Below are positions 1-6,424 of a stretch of 6,654 bases of DNA, piece after piece (the first letter of the stretch is position 1; each line of letters opens with the position of its first letter). This stretch comes from an uncultured Clostridia bacterium (GTDB lineage: Bacteria > Bacillota > Clostridia > Oscillospirales > Acutalibacteraceae). Under the pieces are notes generated by a model. That model did no database searches and was not told the DNA's origin. It saw only the letters and a program-made list of their open reading frames with translations. The position numbers were made by a program, and so were the translations under genes. The stretch covers positions 1-6,654 of the forward strand of contig CAMVYG010000124.1 in NCBI GenBank assembly GCA_947171615.1, given 5' to 3'.

Positions 1-270
1 TCCTATTTCCAGTGCCTCAAAGTCACGCTTTCCCAGATATACATTTCCAATCATTTTATGGGAATTTTTCAATTCAACAGCGATCATTTCATCTGTTCCA
101 ATGCGCCATTCAAGATTTTCTTTTGCCTCATGAAGGGTCATGGGTTTATACGGTTCAAATTTCACAACTTCTATGTCCGACAAATATTCAAACAAGTCCT
201 GCAAATCTTCTTCCGTGTATCTTCTTAAAATTAGTCGTTCGGTTTCTGCGATGATTATTTTGCTCTGCAT
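1..270 (-). CDS. GNAT family N-acetyltransferase (RimJ/RimL-like), C-terminus cut off by window edge
   Basis: An open minus-strand frame of 90 codons starts at ATG (268-270) and reaches the left edge without a stop, so only the N-terminal half is present. A GGGAG ribosome binding site (279-283) lies 8 bases upstream and fixes the start. The protein opens with the strand and helix typical of RimJ/RimL-type GNATs: TERLILRRYTEEDLQDL at residues 10-26. It continues with a 'DIEVVKFEPYKPMT' stretch (32-45), a helix with EAKENLEW (48-55), and beta strands such as MIAVEL and MIGNVYLG (62-80). The acetyl-CoA-binding Q/RxxGxG/A motif would lie in the missing part. GNATs of this type transfer acetyl from acetyl-CoA to an amine on a protein N-terminus, antibiotic or small molecule; the substrate cannot be told. 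The gene is about 38% GC over its first 120 bases, clearly lower than the adjoining operon. It lies 76 bases downstream of the transglutaminase gene on the same strand and could be read through from it, since no terminator is visible between them. Confidence 0.85.
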   Translation of the reverse strand, partial: MQSKIIIAETERLILRRYTEEDLQDLFEYLSDIEVVKFEPYKPMTLHEAKENLEWRIGTDEMIAVELKNSHKMIGNVYLGKRDFEALEIG

Positions 271-312
271 ATCACTTGCTCCCGCTCATAATGAATACAA
301 ATCTTTCTACCA

Positions 313-340
313 TATCTAATATTCAGCATCCAGTATCTAA
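313..340. repeat. Pair of 7-bp direct repeats (TATCTAA) 21 bp apart
   Basis: TATCTAA occurs at 313-319 and again at 334-340, exactly 21 bp apart (two helical turns), in the AT-rich gap between the transglutaminase and acetyltransferase genes. Read on the minus strand it is TTAGATA, 30-45 bases upstream of the acetyltransferase ribosome binding site. The spacing suits a dimeric regulator binding one DNA face. In 76 AT-rich bases a 7-mer repeat can also arise by chance, so this is only a candidate. Confidence 0.3.
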
Positions 341-346
341 AATCTA

Positions 347-3046
347 TCAAAATAAAGCCAGCAGATATTTGCACCGGAGGCGTTCCCATTTGGGAAGGTC
401 TGCTTCCAGCTTCTTTTCCAAAAGCTCCGCTTGCTTGATCAACAGAGAAAGCTCCCCACGGGTCAGTGTGTGATCGCTGAACCGGGCTTTCAACGCAAGC
501 TCAGTCAGCTCCTCCGAAGGTTCAATACCATCTCCGGGAAGGGCTGTGTTTTCCCGATAGAGCCGCAAAAGATGAGCATAAACACAAAGCGCCGCCTTGT
601 TGTGGTCCTTTTGATGAAAGCTCTTTTTTCTCCGGAACAGGCGGATCAGCCGGAGCGTCCAAAGCAGCAGGAAGGGAGATGCCAGGCAAAGTCCGATGAA
701 AAGCAGTCCCCAGAAGGTCAGCCATCCGGAGGAAGACAGTGTAATGCCAGGCGGCGGAGTGCTGCCTGCCCCTACGGGAGCCCCTTCACTTTCCTGAGAT
801 TCCACAGGAGCGGAGGGCGCGGGAGAGGGAGACGCTTCGGGAGCGTTGCTGGACTCCGGCTCCGAAACAGCGGAGGAAACGCTGTCCGGTGCAGGGGTTG
901 GCGTGGGAGCAGGCGTTTCACTGTTGTCGGGTCCGGTGGCGTTGGCATATGCGGCGGGAACCATCGGCCCCGGCGGCGTTACCTCTACCGGAAGCCAGCC
1001 GATCCCGCCCCAGTATACCTCCACCCAGGCATGGGCATTGTAATCGGGCACGTTGATCCAGCGTCCATCTGCGCCGGAGGGTACCGTATAGCCTTCCGCG
1101 TAACGGGCGGGAATTCCGGCTGCCCGCAGCAGCACTGTGGCTGCGGTGGCAAAATGAACACAGTAGCCGCTGTGACTTTCTGTGAGGAAATATTTTACAA
1201 AGTCCTGTCCCCAGGGCAGAGAAGGCGGGGTGAGGGTATAGGAACACTGCTCCGCTAAAAGATCCCGGATCTGCTGGAGATACCCCTGGCGGCCAACTGC
1301 GGCAACGGAAGGGAGGTGATTTTCTGCGAGAAATCTCTCCGAAAAATCCCGTACATCGTCGGGAAGCTGCGTGTAGACCTGATATACGAATTCTGTGTAG
1401 CTTTCCAGCGGCTCCACCAGCTCCGCACCGGTAAAAGGAAAGTTGGAATTGATCAGCGGGTCTGAGGCCGGGCTGGAATATGTGTTCAAAAGCTTCTTTG
1501 CCCATTCCGGGGATTCCCACCGATCCCAATTTGGATAGGGCAAACCCTCCTGGCTCTGAGTTTCGAAATCATTTGTTAGTTTGTCCTGGAGCTGTGAGGC
1601 GGTGACCGAATCAAACCGCCTGAACAGAACCGTTTCATAGTGATGAGTAAATCTGGGAGCGTAGCCTATGGTATCAGTGGCTGCATCCCAGCCGGGAAGA
1701 GCTACGGCGGAAAAGCTGTATTCCGTTACTCTGGTTCCGGGAGAAGTGAACTGCAAAAAGCCGTCATCCTGATACTCGGTGTTTTCCGGCACGCCCTCAG
1801 GGGCGAACAAACCATAGGGAGCATAGGCTGCTTTTGCAGTTCCTTCCAGGTTTCGCACGGAAAGGAGATAGGAAAAATTAGGATCGCTTTCCATAGGCAT
1901 GGCAAGCAGGAGGGCAGAGGAGAGGTGTTGGGGCTTTTGGGTTTCTTCACTCCAAATTTCATTTACCCTTTCGGCGTCTTCCGAAGAAAGATGCTCCCAG
2001 CCGGTGCTTGTGTATACACTGCCCGCGAAGCTTTTCAGATAATCCTTTTGACCGGTGGGAGAAATACGTCCTTCCGGTATGCCGCTTTGCCATTCATACT
2101 GAACCTGTAAGGCGGTTTTTCCGGTATAGTGCCTGCTGCCCAGAGAGGAAAAATCTATCCGTTCCGTATTTCCTGTACCGCTGTGAAGAGAAGAAGGGGA
2201 AATCCCCAGTCCTTCTGTCAGTCCGGAGCGAAGGTTGCTGGCAAATTCAGGGCGGACATAGGTTTCCGGCGGAAAAAGACGGTAAAGAAAAATCAGGCAG
2301 AGGGCCAGAAGGGGCAGCAATGCCAAAGAAGCGGGACGGAAAAACATATCGCCGGAGGAGTGAAAAGCTGTGCCGGTTTCGACCAGTTGACGGCGCTGCC
2401 GCATAGAGGGAGCCGCCAGCAGGAGAAACGCCCAGAAAATAAGGAGCAGTCCAAAGGCCCATTCCTCCGGTTCAATGGAAAAGGCAAGGGGAAACAGCAG
2501 AAAAAGGCCGGTCAGGCAAAATGCGCCTAAAGCGCTTTTGTGCCGGACAAGCAGCCAGGAAAGAACCCAGAAAAAGAAGAAGGCAAGAAAAACGGCAAAT
2601 ACCGTGCAGCTTGTCCGCTGCATCAGGGGAGTGGCCGGCGGAGTAGAGAAGGTGGGAAGAGGCGGGGTCAGGTGAAGCTTTTGGGAATAGGCTTCGGATA
2701 CGGCGTTGACGGTGAGGCGAAACCCCCGGGCCGCTTCCTCAAAATTCCACCACAGGAAAAGACCGCACAACACAGCTGTGACCAGCGGAAACAGCCATTT
2801 CCGGCGCTCCGGTAAAAACTGCGCGCTGCACAGCATGGAAAAGACCGCTCCGGCCAGAAGCAGCGGGAGCCAGTCCAGTTCCATCTGAAAGGCGGAATAA
2901 AAGCAGCCAAAGGCGCTGACCCATGCCACAAACAGCAGAACCGTGTAAAACAGAAAGGAGGAAAGGAAGGTGGGTTTGGGCAGCAAAATGCCGGGCCGGT
3001 TCAAAAGAGCGGCCTGCTGCTGTTCAGGCGTGTTATTGCGGCGCAT
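347..3046 (-). CDS. Membrane-anchored transglutaminase-like protein (TgpA/DUF3488-type architecture)
   Basis: The protein has 899 residues. ATG at 3044-3046 is preceded by AAAGGAGG (3055-3062) at 8 bases, a near-perfect ribosome binding site. Seven hydrophobic segments fill the N-terminus (about 29-50, 57-76, 83-101, 147-167, 171-190, 195-212, 238-257). A long soluble region follows (about 259-770), then a Pro/Ser/Thr/Glu-rich linker (about 701-768), an eighth helix (about 774-799), a basic cluster (RLFRRKK), and a helical tail (805-899) resembling the DUF4129-type tails of such proteins. The transglutaminase core contains GYCVHFATAATVLLRAAGIP with candidate nucleophile Cys629, AHAWVEVYW with His672, and GWLPVEVTPP, where Glu688 sits at the usual Asp position. 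The odd number of N-terminal helices and the arginine-rich start predict an extracellular catalytic domain and a cytoplasmic tail. Members of this superfamily are Cys-His-Asp transglutaminases or proteases; the substrate is unknown, with cell-wall or surface proteins a reasonable guess. It is the last gene of the MoxR-DUF58 operon and begins 101 bases after DUF58 ends. Confidence 0.9.
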   Translation of the reverse strand: MRRNNTPEQQQAALLNRPGILLPKPTFLSSFLFYTVLLFVAWVSAFGCFYSAFQMELDWLPLLLAGAVFSMLCSAQFLPERRKWLFPLVTAVLCGLFLWWNFEEAARGFRLTVNAVSEAYSQKLHLTPPLPTFSTPPATPLMQRTSCTVFAVFLAFFFFWVLSWLLVRHKSALGAFCLTGLFLLFPLAFSIEPEEWAFGLLLIFWAFLLLAAPSMRQRRQLVETGTAFHSSGDMFFRPASLALLPLLALCLIFLYRLFPPETYVRPEFASNLRSGLTEGLGISPSSLHSGTGNTERIDFSSLGSRHYTGKTALQVQYEWQSGIPEGRISPTGQKDYLKSFAGSVYTSTGWEHLSSEDAERVNEIWSEETQKPQHLSSALLLAMPMESDPNFSYLLSVRNLEGTAKAAYAPYGLFAPEGVPENTEYQDDGFLQFTSPGTRVTEYSFSAVALPGWDAATDTIGYAPRFTHHYETVLFRRFDSVTASQLQDKLTNDFETQSQEGLPYPNWDRWESPEWAKKLLNTYSSPASDPLINSNFPFTGAELVEPLESYTEFVYQVYTQLPDDVRDFSERFLAENHLPSVAAVGRQGYLQQIRDLLAEQCSYTLTPPSLPWGQDFVKYFLTESHSGYCVHFATAATVLLRAAGIPARYAEGYTVPSGADGRWINVPDYNAHAWVEVYWGGIGWLPVEVTPPGPMVPAAYANATGPDNSETPAPTPTPAPDSVSSAVSEPESSNAPEASPSPAPSAPVESQESEGAPVGAGSTPPPGITLSSSGWLTFWGLLFIGLCLASPFLLLWTLRLIRLFRRKKSFHQKDHNKAALCVYAHLLRLYRENTALPGDGIEPSEELTELALKARFSDHTLTRGELSLLIKQAELLEKKLEADLPKWERLRCKYLLALF

Positions 3047-3147
3047 GGGATTTTCCTCCTTTCCGCATTGTGCAGAGTTTTTGCGGCGTTTTTAGAACAC
3101 CGGTTTCATTCGTTTGTAGAAGAGCTTTCGGAAACAGGTAAAGTTTT

Positions 3148-4308
3148 TTACAGTGTAAAGCCGTTCAGCGCTTCCGTGATCTGCCCGGATCGCAAGGAGA
3201 TCACTTTTGTTCCGGCCGGCAGACCGATTTGAATAGCGGAAGGATCGGAAGCACAGGAAAGGATACTGAGCCGGGCAAAAGGAGCCTGCTGCAAAACGCT
3301 GCCGATCAACCCCTCCTTGGGAGCGCTGCACAGATACAGCACATGGGAGATTCCGGAAAACATTTTTTGAGAAGCAGCCTCTGAGGCTGCGGGAAACTCT
3401 GCGGAGTTTTCCGCCGAAAGCAGAGCGTTCAGGACAAAGCGGCGGGATGTTTCATCGGTGATCTCCTGCACGGAAAAGCGCTCTGCTTTCCACACCGCGG
3501 CTCTATGGGGCGTTTCTTCCTGAGAAAGAAAATGGGAAAGCGTGGCAAAGGCGTCCAGCAGAAGATCGGCTTCTGGACCGGGGTCAACGTCCAGCAGAAA
3601 AAGAAGCTGGTCGGAAATGGGAAAGCCGTATTCTTTTACGAAAAGGGAACCTGTTTTTTGAGACAGCTTCCAATGGACCCGGGAAAGCTTGTCTCCCTCC
3701 CGATATTCCCGGAGGCCGAAAAGCTCCGAAGGGTCGTCGCCCGGGATCGTCTGCGAATAGGTGTCGCTTTCACTGTCCGGCTGTGCGGCATGGCTGACAG
3801 ACAGGAGAGGGAAATGCACGGCGGGGTAAAAGGTTACGGTCTGCCGGGGACACTGAGAAAGGCGCAGGGGAAAGGCAAACAACCCCATGTAGTCGCACAC
3901 CCTGCCCTTTCGGAGCTGGCAGACCACCTGGCCGCAGAGGGGAGAGGAAAGCTGATGGACAATGGAAAGCGGATTTCGGCTGGCAGTAAAGGAGAAGTGT
4001 TCCTCCTGGGTCTCTCCGGTCAGGGTGTTCCTGGTGCGGAGGGTCACCTTTGCCCGTCCGCTGACAAAGGGGAGCCGGTTTGAAATGATCAGCCGCAAAG
4101 GGACGCTCTGTCCTTTTTGAGCGGAAAGCTCCTCTGCCCGGAATTTCAGCCGGATCCCCAGAATGCCGGGAAGGGACAATAAGAGGGAGGCCAGGGGAAG
4201 CGCCAGCGCTGTGAGCAGCACATAATAGGAAAGATAGCCGTTGTAGCAGATAAAAAACAGGAATACGCCAAGGAGAATGAGAAGATAGAAAAGTCTGTTT
4301 TTCAGCAT
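3148..4308 (-). CDS. DUF58 domain-containing membrane protein
   Basis: The protein has 386 residues. Two hydrophobic helices lie at the N-terminus (about 5-22 and 27-52), followed by a beta-rich region (about 54-170) of the type these proteins carry ahead of DUF58. The DUF58 signature is clear: PGDDPSELFGLREYREGD (189-206), then R210, H212, W213, K214 and later VKEYG (224-228). These match the family pattern of REY-x-x-GD-x-x-R-x-(I/V)-x-W. A VWA-like fold follows; its expected metal-binding DxSxS loop reads DVDPG (240-244), lacking both serines. The ATG is 4 bases after the MoxR stop codon and has only a weak site (GGTGA, 9 bases upstream), which suggests translational coupling to MoxR. DUF58 proteins are typical partners of MoxR ATPases and are often followed by transglutaminase genes, as here. 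The exact biochemical role is not established; a scaffold or client of MoxR at the membrane is inferred. Confidence 0.92.
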   Translation of the reverse strand: MLKNRLFYLLILLGVFLFFICYNGYLSYYVLLTALALPLASLLLSLPGILGIRLKFRAEELSAQKGQSVPLRLIISNRLPFVSGRAKVTLRTRNTLTGETQEEHFSFTASRNPLSIVHQLSSPLCGQVVCQLRKGRVCDYMGLFAFPLRLSQCPRQTVTFYPAVHFPLLSVSHAAQPDSESDTYSQTIPGDDPSELFGLREYREGDKLSRVHWKLSQKTGSLFVKEYGFPISDQLLFLLDVDPGPEADLLLDAFATLSHFLSQEETPHRAAVWKAERFSVQEITDETSRRFVLNALLSAENSAEFPAASEAASQKMFSGISHVLYLCSAPKEGLIGSVLQQAPFARLSILSCASDPSAIQIGLPAGTKVISLRSGQITEALNGFTL

Positions 4309-4312
4309 ACCG

Positions 4313-5251
4313 TTATTTCACCAGCTTGGGGGAAGGGGTGGTTTTCAAAACGTCTGAAAGAATGGCCCGTGCCGTCAAACCGTTGATCCCTGCCTGAGGT
4401 GAAAGGATCACCCGGTGTTCCAAAACGCTGAGGAACAGCAGGTGAATATCGTTGGGGATCAAATAGTCCCGGCCGGCGATCCACGCGGAGGCTCTGCCCG
4501 CCCGGATCAGGGCAGCGCCTGCTCTGGGGCTGGCGCCGATCCGGAGGGTGGAAAGCTCCCGTGTGGCGGCGCAAAGCCGAACTACATATTGATAAAACTC
4601 GTCCGATACATGAACGGAGGCGGCTTGCTCCTGCATTTCCAGCAGCTCGCTTCCGCTGATAGCAGGGCGAACGGAATCTACAGGGCGAGCGCCCTCCGTC
4701 TGCTTTAAGATCTTTACTTCCTGCTCCGGTTCCGGGTAGCCAATGGAAAGCCGCATCATAAACCGATCCAGCTGGGATTCCGGCAGCATTTGGGTACCGG
4801 CGGAGCCAATGGGGTTCTGGGTGGCGATCACAATATAGGGCTGGGGCAGCCGACGGGTCACACCGTCCACCGTGACCTGCCTCTCTTCCATAAGCTCCAG
4901 CAGCGCGCTTTGTGTTTTGGCGCTGGTGCGGTTGATCTCATCTGCCAGAAACAGGTTGCAGAAGGCCGCGCCAGGGCGGTATTCAAACTCTCCCTTTGCC
5001 TGGTTGTAAATGGAGAAACCCACCACATCTGCCGGGGTGATCTCCGGTGTAAATTGAAGCCGGTTATATTCCAGCCCCATTGCTCTGGAGAAAGCCAGCG
5101 CCAGCGTGGTTTTCCCCATGCCGGGGTTGTCCTCCAAAAGGATATGCCCCTGTGCCAGAACGGCCATCAGCACCTTGCAGATAATGGTATCTTTGCCAAG
5201 GATGACTTTGCGTACCTCGTTAATGACGCGCAGCGCCTGTGGTTGTATCAT
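4313..5251 (-). CDS. MoxR-family AAA+ ATPase
   Basis: The protein has 312 residues, normal for the family. The Walker A motif is NPGMGKTT (42-49, Lys47), Walker B is LFLADEINR (100-108, Asp104/Glu105), and sensor 1 is ATQNP (143-147). SQLDRF (159-164) is the conserved MoxR segment carrying the arginine-finger region, and GASPRAG (239-245, Arg243) is sensor 2 in the lid. All ATPase residues are present, so the enzyme should be active. It is soluble, with no membrane segment. MoxR proteins form ATP-driven rings thought to act as chaperones or remodelers on partner proteins, commonly VWA or DUF58 types. ATG at 5249-5251 follows a good site, GAGGTGA (5259-5265), at 7 bases. This is the first gene of the operon, with DUF58 starting 4 bases after its stop. 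A candidate promoter lies at 5318-5346. Confidence in the family is very high; the specific client is inferred from position. Confidence 0.96.
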   Translation of the reverse strand: MIQPQALRVINEVRKVILGKDTIICKVLMAVLAQGHILLEDNPGMGKTTLALAFSRAMGLEYNRLQFTPEITPADVVGFSIYNQAKGEFEYRPGAAFCNLFLADEINRTSAKTQSALLELMEERQVTVDGVTRRLPQPYIVIATQNPIGSAGTQMLPESQLDRFMMRLSIGYPEPEQEVKILKQTEGARPVDSVRPAISGSELLEMQEQAASVHVSDEFYQYVVRLCAATRELSTLRIGASPRAGAALIRAGRASAWIAGRDYLIPNDIHLLFLSVLEHRVILSPQAGINGLTARAILSDVLKTTPSPKLVK

Positions 5252-5294
5252 AAAAGGATCACCTCATTGGGCTTTTAGTATTGGAAAAAGGCGG

Positions 5295-5309
5295 GAAGCG
5301 TTCCGCTTC
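5295..5309 (-). promoter_or_regulatory. Short perfect hairpin at the predicted start of the MoxR operon transcript
   Basis: On the minus strand GAAGCG and CGCTTC form a 6-bp perfect inverted repeat around a 3-base GAA loop. If the operon starts near 5311, as predicted from the -10 box, the hairpin begins within the first few transcribed bases and ends 43 bases before the ATG. It could be an operator overlapping the start site or a 5' stem-loop that protects the mRNA. It is too short, and has no T-run in the operon direction, to be a terminator. The role is inferred only. Confidence 0.35.
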
Positions 5310-5317
5310 TTGTGGTT

Positions 5318-5346
5318 ATTTTAACATAGATCCGGGGAAATGACCA
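5318..5346 (-). promoter_or_regulatory. Candidate sigma-A promoter for the moxR-DUF58-transglutaminase operon
   Basis: Read on the minus strand, TGGTCA (5346-5341, 4 of 6 matches to TTGACA) and TAAAAT (5323-5318, 5 of 6 to TATAAT) are separated by 17 bases. A start near 5311 would give a leader of about 60 bases before the MoxR ATG. No better pair was seen in the 260 bases upstream of MoxR on this strand. The -35 box is weak, so an activator may help. Confidence 0.5.
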
Positions 5347-5403
5347 GAGCGGACAGAAAAATTCACGCTTACCATTTTGCTGAATAGCCGGTGGCAGCTT
5401 CTC

Positions 5404-5432
5404 TTGATTTTTTGAACGATCTTCAGTACAAT
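5404..5432 (+). promoter_or_regulatory. Candidate sigma-A promoter for the membrane protein gene
   Basis: TTGATT (5404-5409, 4 of 6) and TACAAT (5427-5432, 5 of 6) are spaced by 17 bases. The predicted start near 5439 leaves about 75 bases of leader before the GTG start at 5516. It faces away from the operon promoter at 5318-5346, so the two divergent units share one roughly 130-bp control region. Confidence 0.6.
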
Positions 5433-5515
5433 GGTAGTGAAGTCATGCTCAGAAAGGTTCTTGTAAGCGCAAGTAAGGCTAGTCGATGTTCTTTTTAAAG
5501 GGGCGGTGAAAGCAA

Positions 5516-6115
5516 GTGAATAAAAAAATCGGCATGTACGCTTCTGCGATAAATCTATTTTCCGTCATAGGATTTGCAATATCTATGTTGATTAGATTTC
5601 ATGAGGGCAGCTATTTTTCTTCCATGTTTATAGCGCTTAGCTTTCTTCCGATGATGTGCGGGTATGCCTTTTTTTCTGAAAAGAAGAGGAAGCTGGCAGG
5701 GTATGTGGGAGCGGCGTTTGCCGCTGCGTATGCCGCCATTATTTTGCTGGTCTACTTTGCGCAGTTGACCACCGTGCGAATGGGCGAATTGACAGAACAG
5801 GCAGAGTCGCTGCTGGATTTTCAGAAAATGGGGCTTATGTTCAATTATGATCTGTTAGGGTATGCGCTTATGGCATTGGCTACGTTTTTTGCGGGGCTGA
5901 CAGTCAATGCAGAGGGAAAGCCTGACCGATGGCTGAAGGGCCTGCTTCTGGTACATGGGGTCTTCTTTGTAAGCTGTCTTCTTTTTCCAATGCTTGGAGT
6001 GTTTCAGGCCGATGGTCCTGAGTGGATCGGTACGGCAGTACTGGAAATCTGGTGTTTCTACTTTTGCCCGATCAGTATTTTATCCTTTTTACACTTTTCA
6101 AGATGTAAGGAATGA
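5516..6115 (+). CDS. Six-helix membrane protein of unknown function
   Basis: The protein has 199 residues. I do not recognise a named family. It has about six hydrophobic segments (roughly 8-26, 33-53, 60-82, 113-131, 140-163, 170-194) and almost no soluble domain beyond a polar loop at about 84-110 (with MGELTEQAESLLDFQKMG). A basic loop, SEKKRK (54-59), after helix 2 suggests that side is cytoplasmic. There is no signal peptide, transporter motif or catalytic motif. The start is GTG (5516-5518), chosen because GGTGA (5505-5509) lies 6 bases upstream within an AAGGGGCGGTGA stretch; ATG at codon 7 has no comparable site. It appears monocistronic, with its own promoter at 5404-5432, and is transcribed divergently from the MoxR operon. 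Base composition is intermediate between the AT-rich acetyltransferase and the GC-rich operon. It is probably a real gene, given its length, start signals and coherent hydrophobic pattern. Confidence 0.8.
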   Translation: MNKKIGMYASAINLFSVIGFAISMLIRFHEGSYFSSMFIALSFLPMMCGYAFFSEKKRKLAGYVGAAFAAAYAAIILLVYFAQLTTVRMGELTEQAESLLDFQKMGLMFNYDLLGYALMALATFFAGLTVNAEGKPDRWLKGLLLVHGVFFVSCLLFPMLGVFQADGPEWIGTAVLEIWCFYFCPISILSFLHFSRCKE

Positions 6116-6198
6116 GAAAATGTGGAAAAAGCAGAGAATCTGCTGCCATGTCAACGAAACAAAACAAGAACATCATGTGAAATCCAGGCAAAACCGGC

Positions 6199-6216
6199 TT
6201 CCAGAATTTTCTGGAA
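6199..6216. terminator. 18-base perfect inverted repeat downstream of the membrane protein gene (weak terminator or operator)
   Basis: TTCCAGAA and TTCTGGAA flank two T residues, forming a perfect 8-bp inverted repeat (or a 6-bp stem with 6-base loop). It lies 83 bases after the stop codon of the membrane protein and 19 bases before the -35 box of the strong promoter at 6236. No continuous T-run follows (the next bases are AGAAATTTTGG), so termination would be weak. An operator controlling the downstream promoter fits at least as well. Confidence 0.4.
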
Positions 6217-6235
6217 AGAAATTTTGGAAAAGCTG

Positions 6236-6264
6236 TTGACAATTTCGGGAAGTGAGATTATAAT
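6236..6264 (+). promoter_or_regulatory. Perfect-consensus sigma-A promoter upstream of csp
   Basis: TTGACA (6236-6241) and TATAAT (6259-6264) both match the consensus at six of six positions and are separated by the ideal 17 bases. An A/T-rich stretch just upstream (about 6217-6231, AAAGAAATTTTGGAA) could act as an UP element. The predicted start is near 6271, 181 bases before the csp ATG. This is the strongest promoter in the window. Confidence 0.93.
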
Positions 6265-6270
6265 AAACGT

Positions 6271-6354
6271 GTATTCTGATAGCACGAAGATGAACTCACA
6301 GTTTTTGTAAGTCATTGAACGTCTGATGATTTACACAAGCTGTGAGCTTTTTTT
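6271..6354 (+). ncRNA. Predicted ~84-nt leader RNA or small RNA ending at the csp leader terminator
   Basis: This is the stretch from the predicted start of the perfect promoter to the end of the T-run. It consists of about 24 unpaired bases followed by the long hairpin at 6295-6346. If termination is efficient the product is a short stable RNA; if not, it is the first part of the csp 5' untranslated region. I do not recognise it as a known RNA family, and it is too short for 6S RNA. The existence of the transcript is inferred from promoter plus terminator; both signals are visible directly. Confidence 0.5.
6295..6354 (+). terminator. Long hairpin with T7 tract inside the csp leader (intrinsic terminator or attenuator)
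   Basis: CTCACAG (6295-6301) pairs with CTGTGAG (6340-6346). The stem continues through TTT/AAG (6302-6304 with 6337-6339), one T/C mismatch, and TGTAAGTCAT (6306-6315) with ATGATTTACA (6326-6335), the latter with a single G-U pair. This gives about 20 pairs closed by a 10-base loop. C and seven T residues (6348-6354) follow directly. The form is that of a classical intrinsic terminator in the plus direction. It could end transcripts from the membrane protein gene, but it also lies downstream of the perfect promoter and 97 bases before the csp ATG. Confidence 0.8.
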
Positions 6355-6424
6355 AACCGGGATTTCCCGGTTAGCTCGGAGCGCGGGAGGGCGATCTCCC
6401 AGTGGCATGGAGCGGCTATGCCGG
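6355..6424 (+). promoter_or_regulatory. Structured second half of the csp 5' leader: three consecutive hairpins
   Basis: Three stems follow the T-run. The first is AACCGGG/CCCGGTT (6355-6361 with 6366-6372, 4-base loop). The second is GGGAGG/TCTCCC (6385-6390 with 6395-6400), capped by GCGA, a GNRA tetraloop. The third is GGCATGG/CTATGCC (6404-6410 with 6416-6422, one G-U pair, 5-base loop). An A/T-rich single-stranded stretch (6425-6438) then leads to the ribosome binding site GGAGGTG at 6439-6445. Long structured leaders that respond to temperature are established for cspA-type mRNAs; that this one does so is inference. I could not match it to a named riboswitch. Confidence 0.5.

Noticed and set aside
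431..1258. A 275-codon plus-strand open frame opposite the transglutaminase gene
   Set aside because: It is antisense to the well-supported linker and catalytic region. Its translation is Arg/Gly-rich and low in complexity with no domain, as expected for the shadow of a GC-rich gene.
918..1529. A 203-codon minus-strand frame inside the transglutaminase gene
   Set aside because: It is an alternative frame of the same strand within the catalytic domain, with no recognisable motif and no independent ribosome binding site considered convincing.
3063..3086. CCGCA/TGCGG inverted repeat in the gap before the transglutaminase gene as a terminator
   Set aside because: The stem is only 5 bp with a 14-base loop, and no T-run follows on the minus strand.
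3505..4083. A 192-codon plus-strand frame opposite the DUF58 gene
   Set aside because: It is antisense to a clear DUF58 coding region, and its translation shows no domain.
4790..5278. A 162-codon plus-strand frame opposite MoxR
   Set aside because: It is the mirror of the conserved Walker A and B region of MoxR, with no family features of its own.
6122..6310. A 62-codon frame (GTG start) after the membrane protein gene
   Set aside because: It runs through the palindrome, the perfect promoter and half the terminator hairpin, has no good ribosome binding site, and shows no domain. Those regulatory signals explain the sequence better.
6271..6354. 6S RNA or a named riboswitch in the csp leader
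   Set aside because: It is far shorter than 6S RNA and lacks the large central bubble. I saw no conserved core of c-di-GMP, ZTP, fluoride or similar riboswitches.
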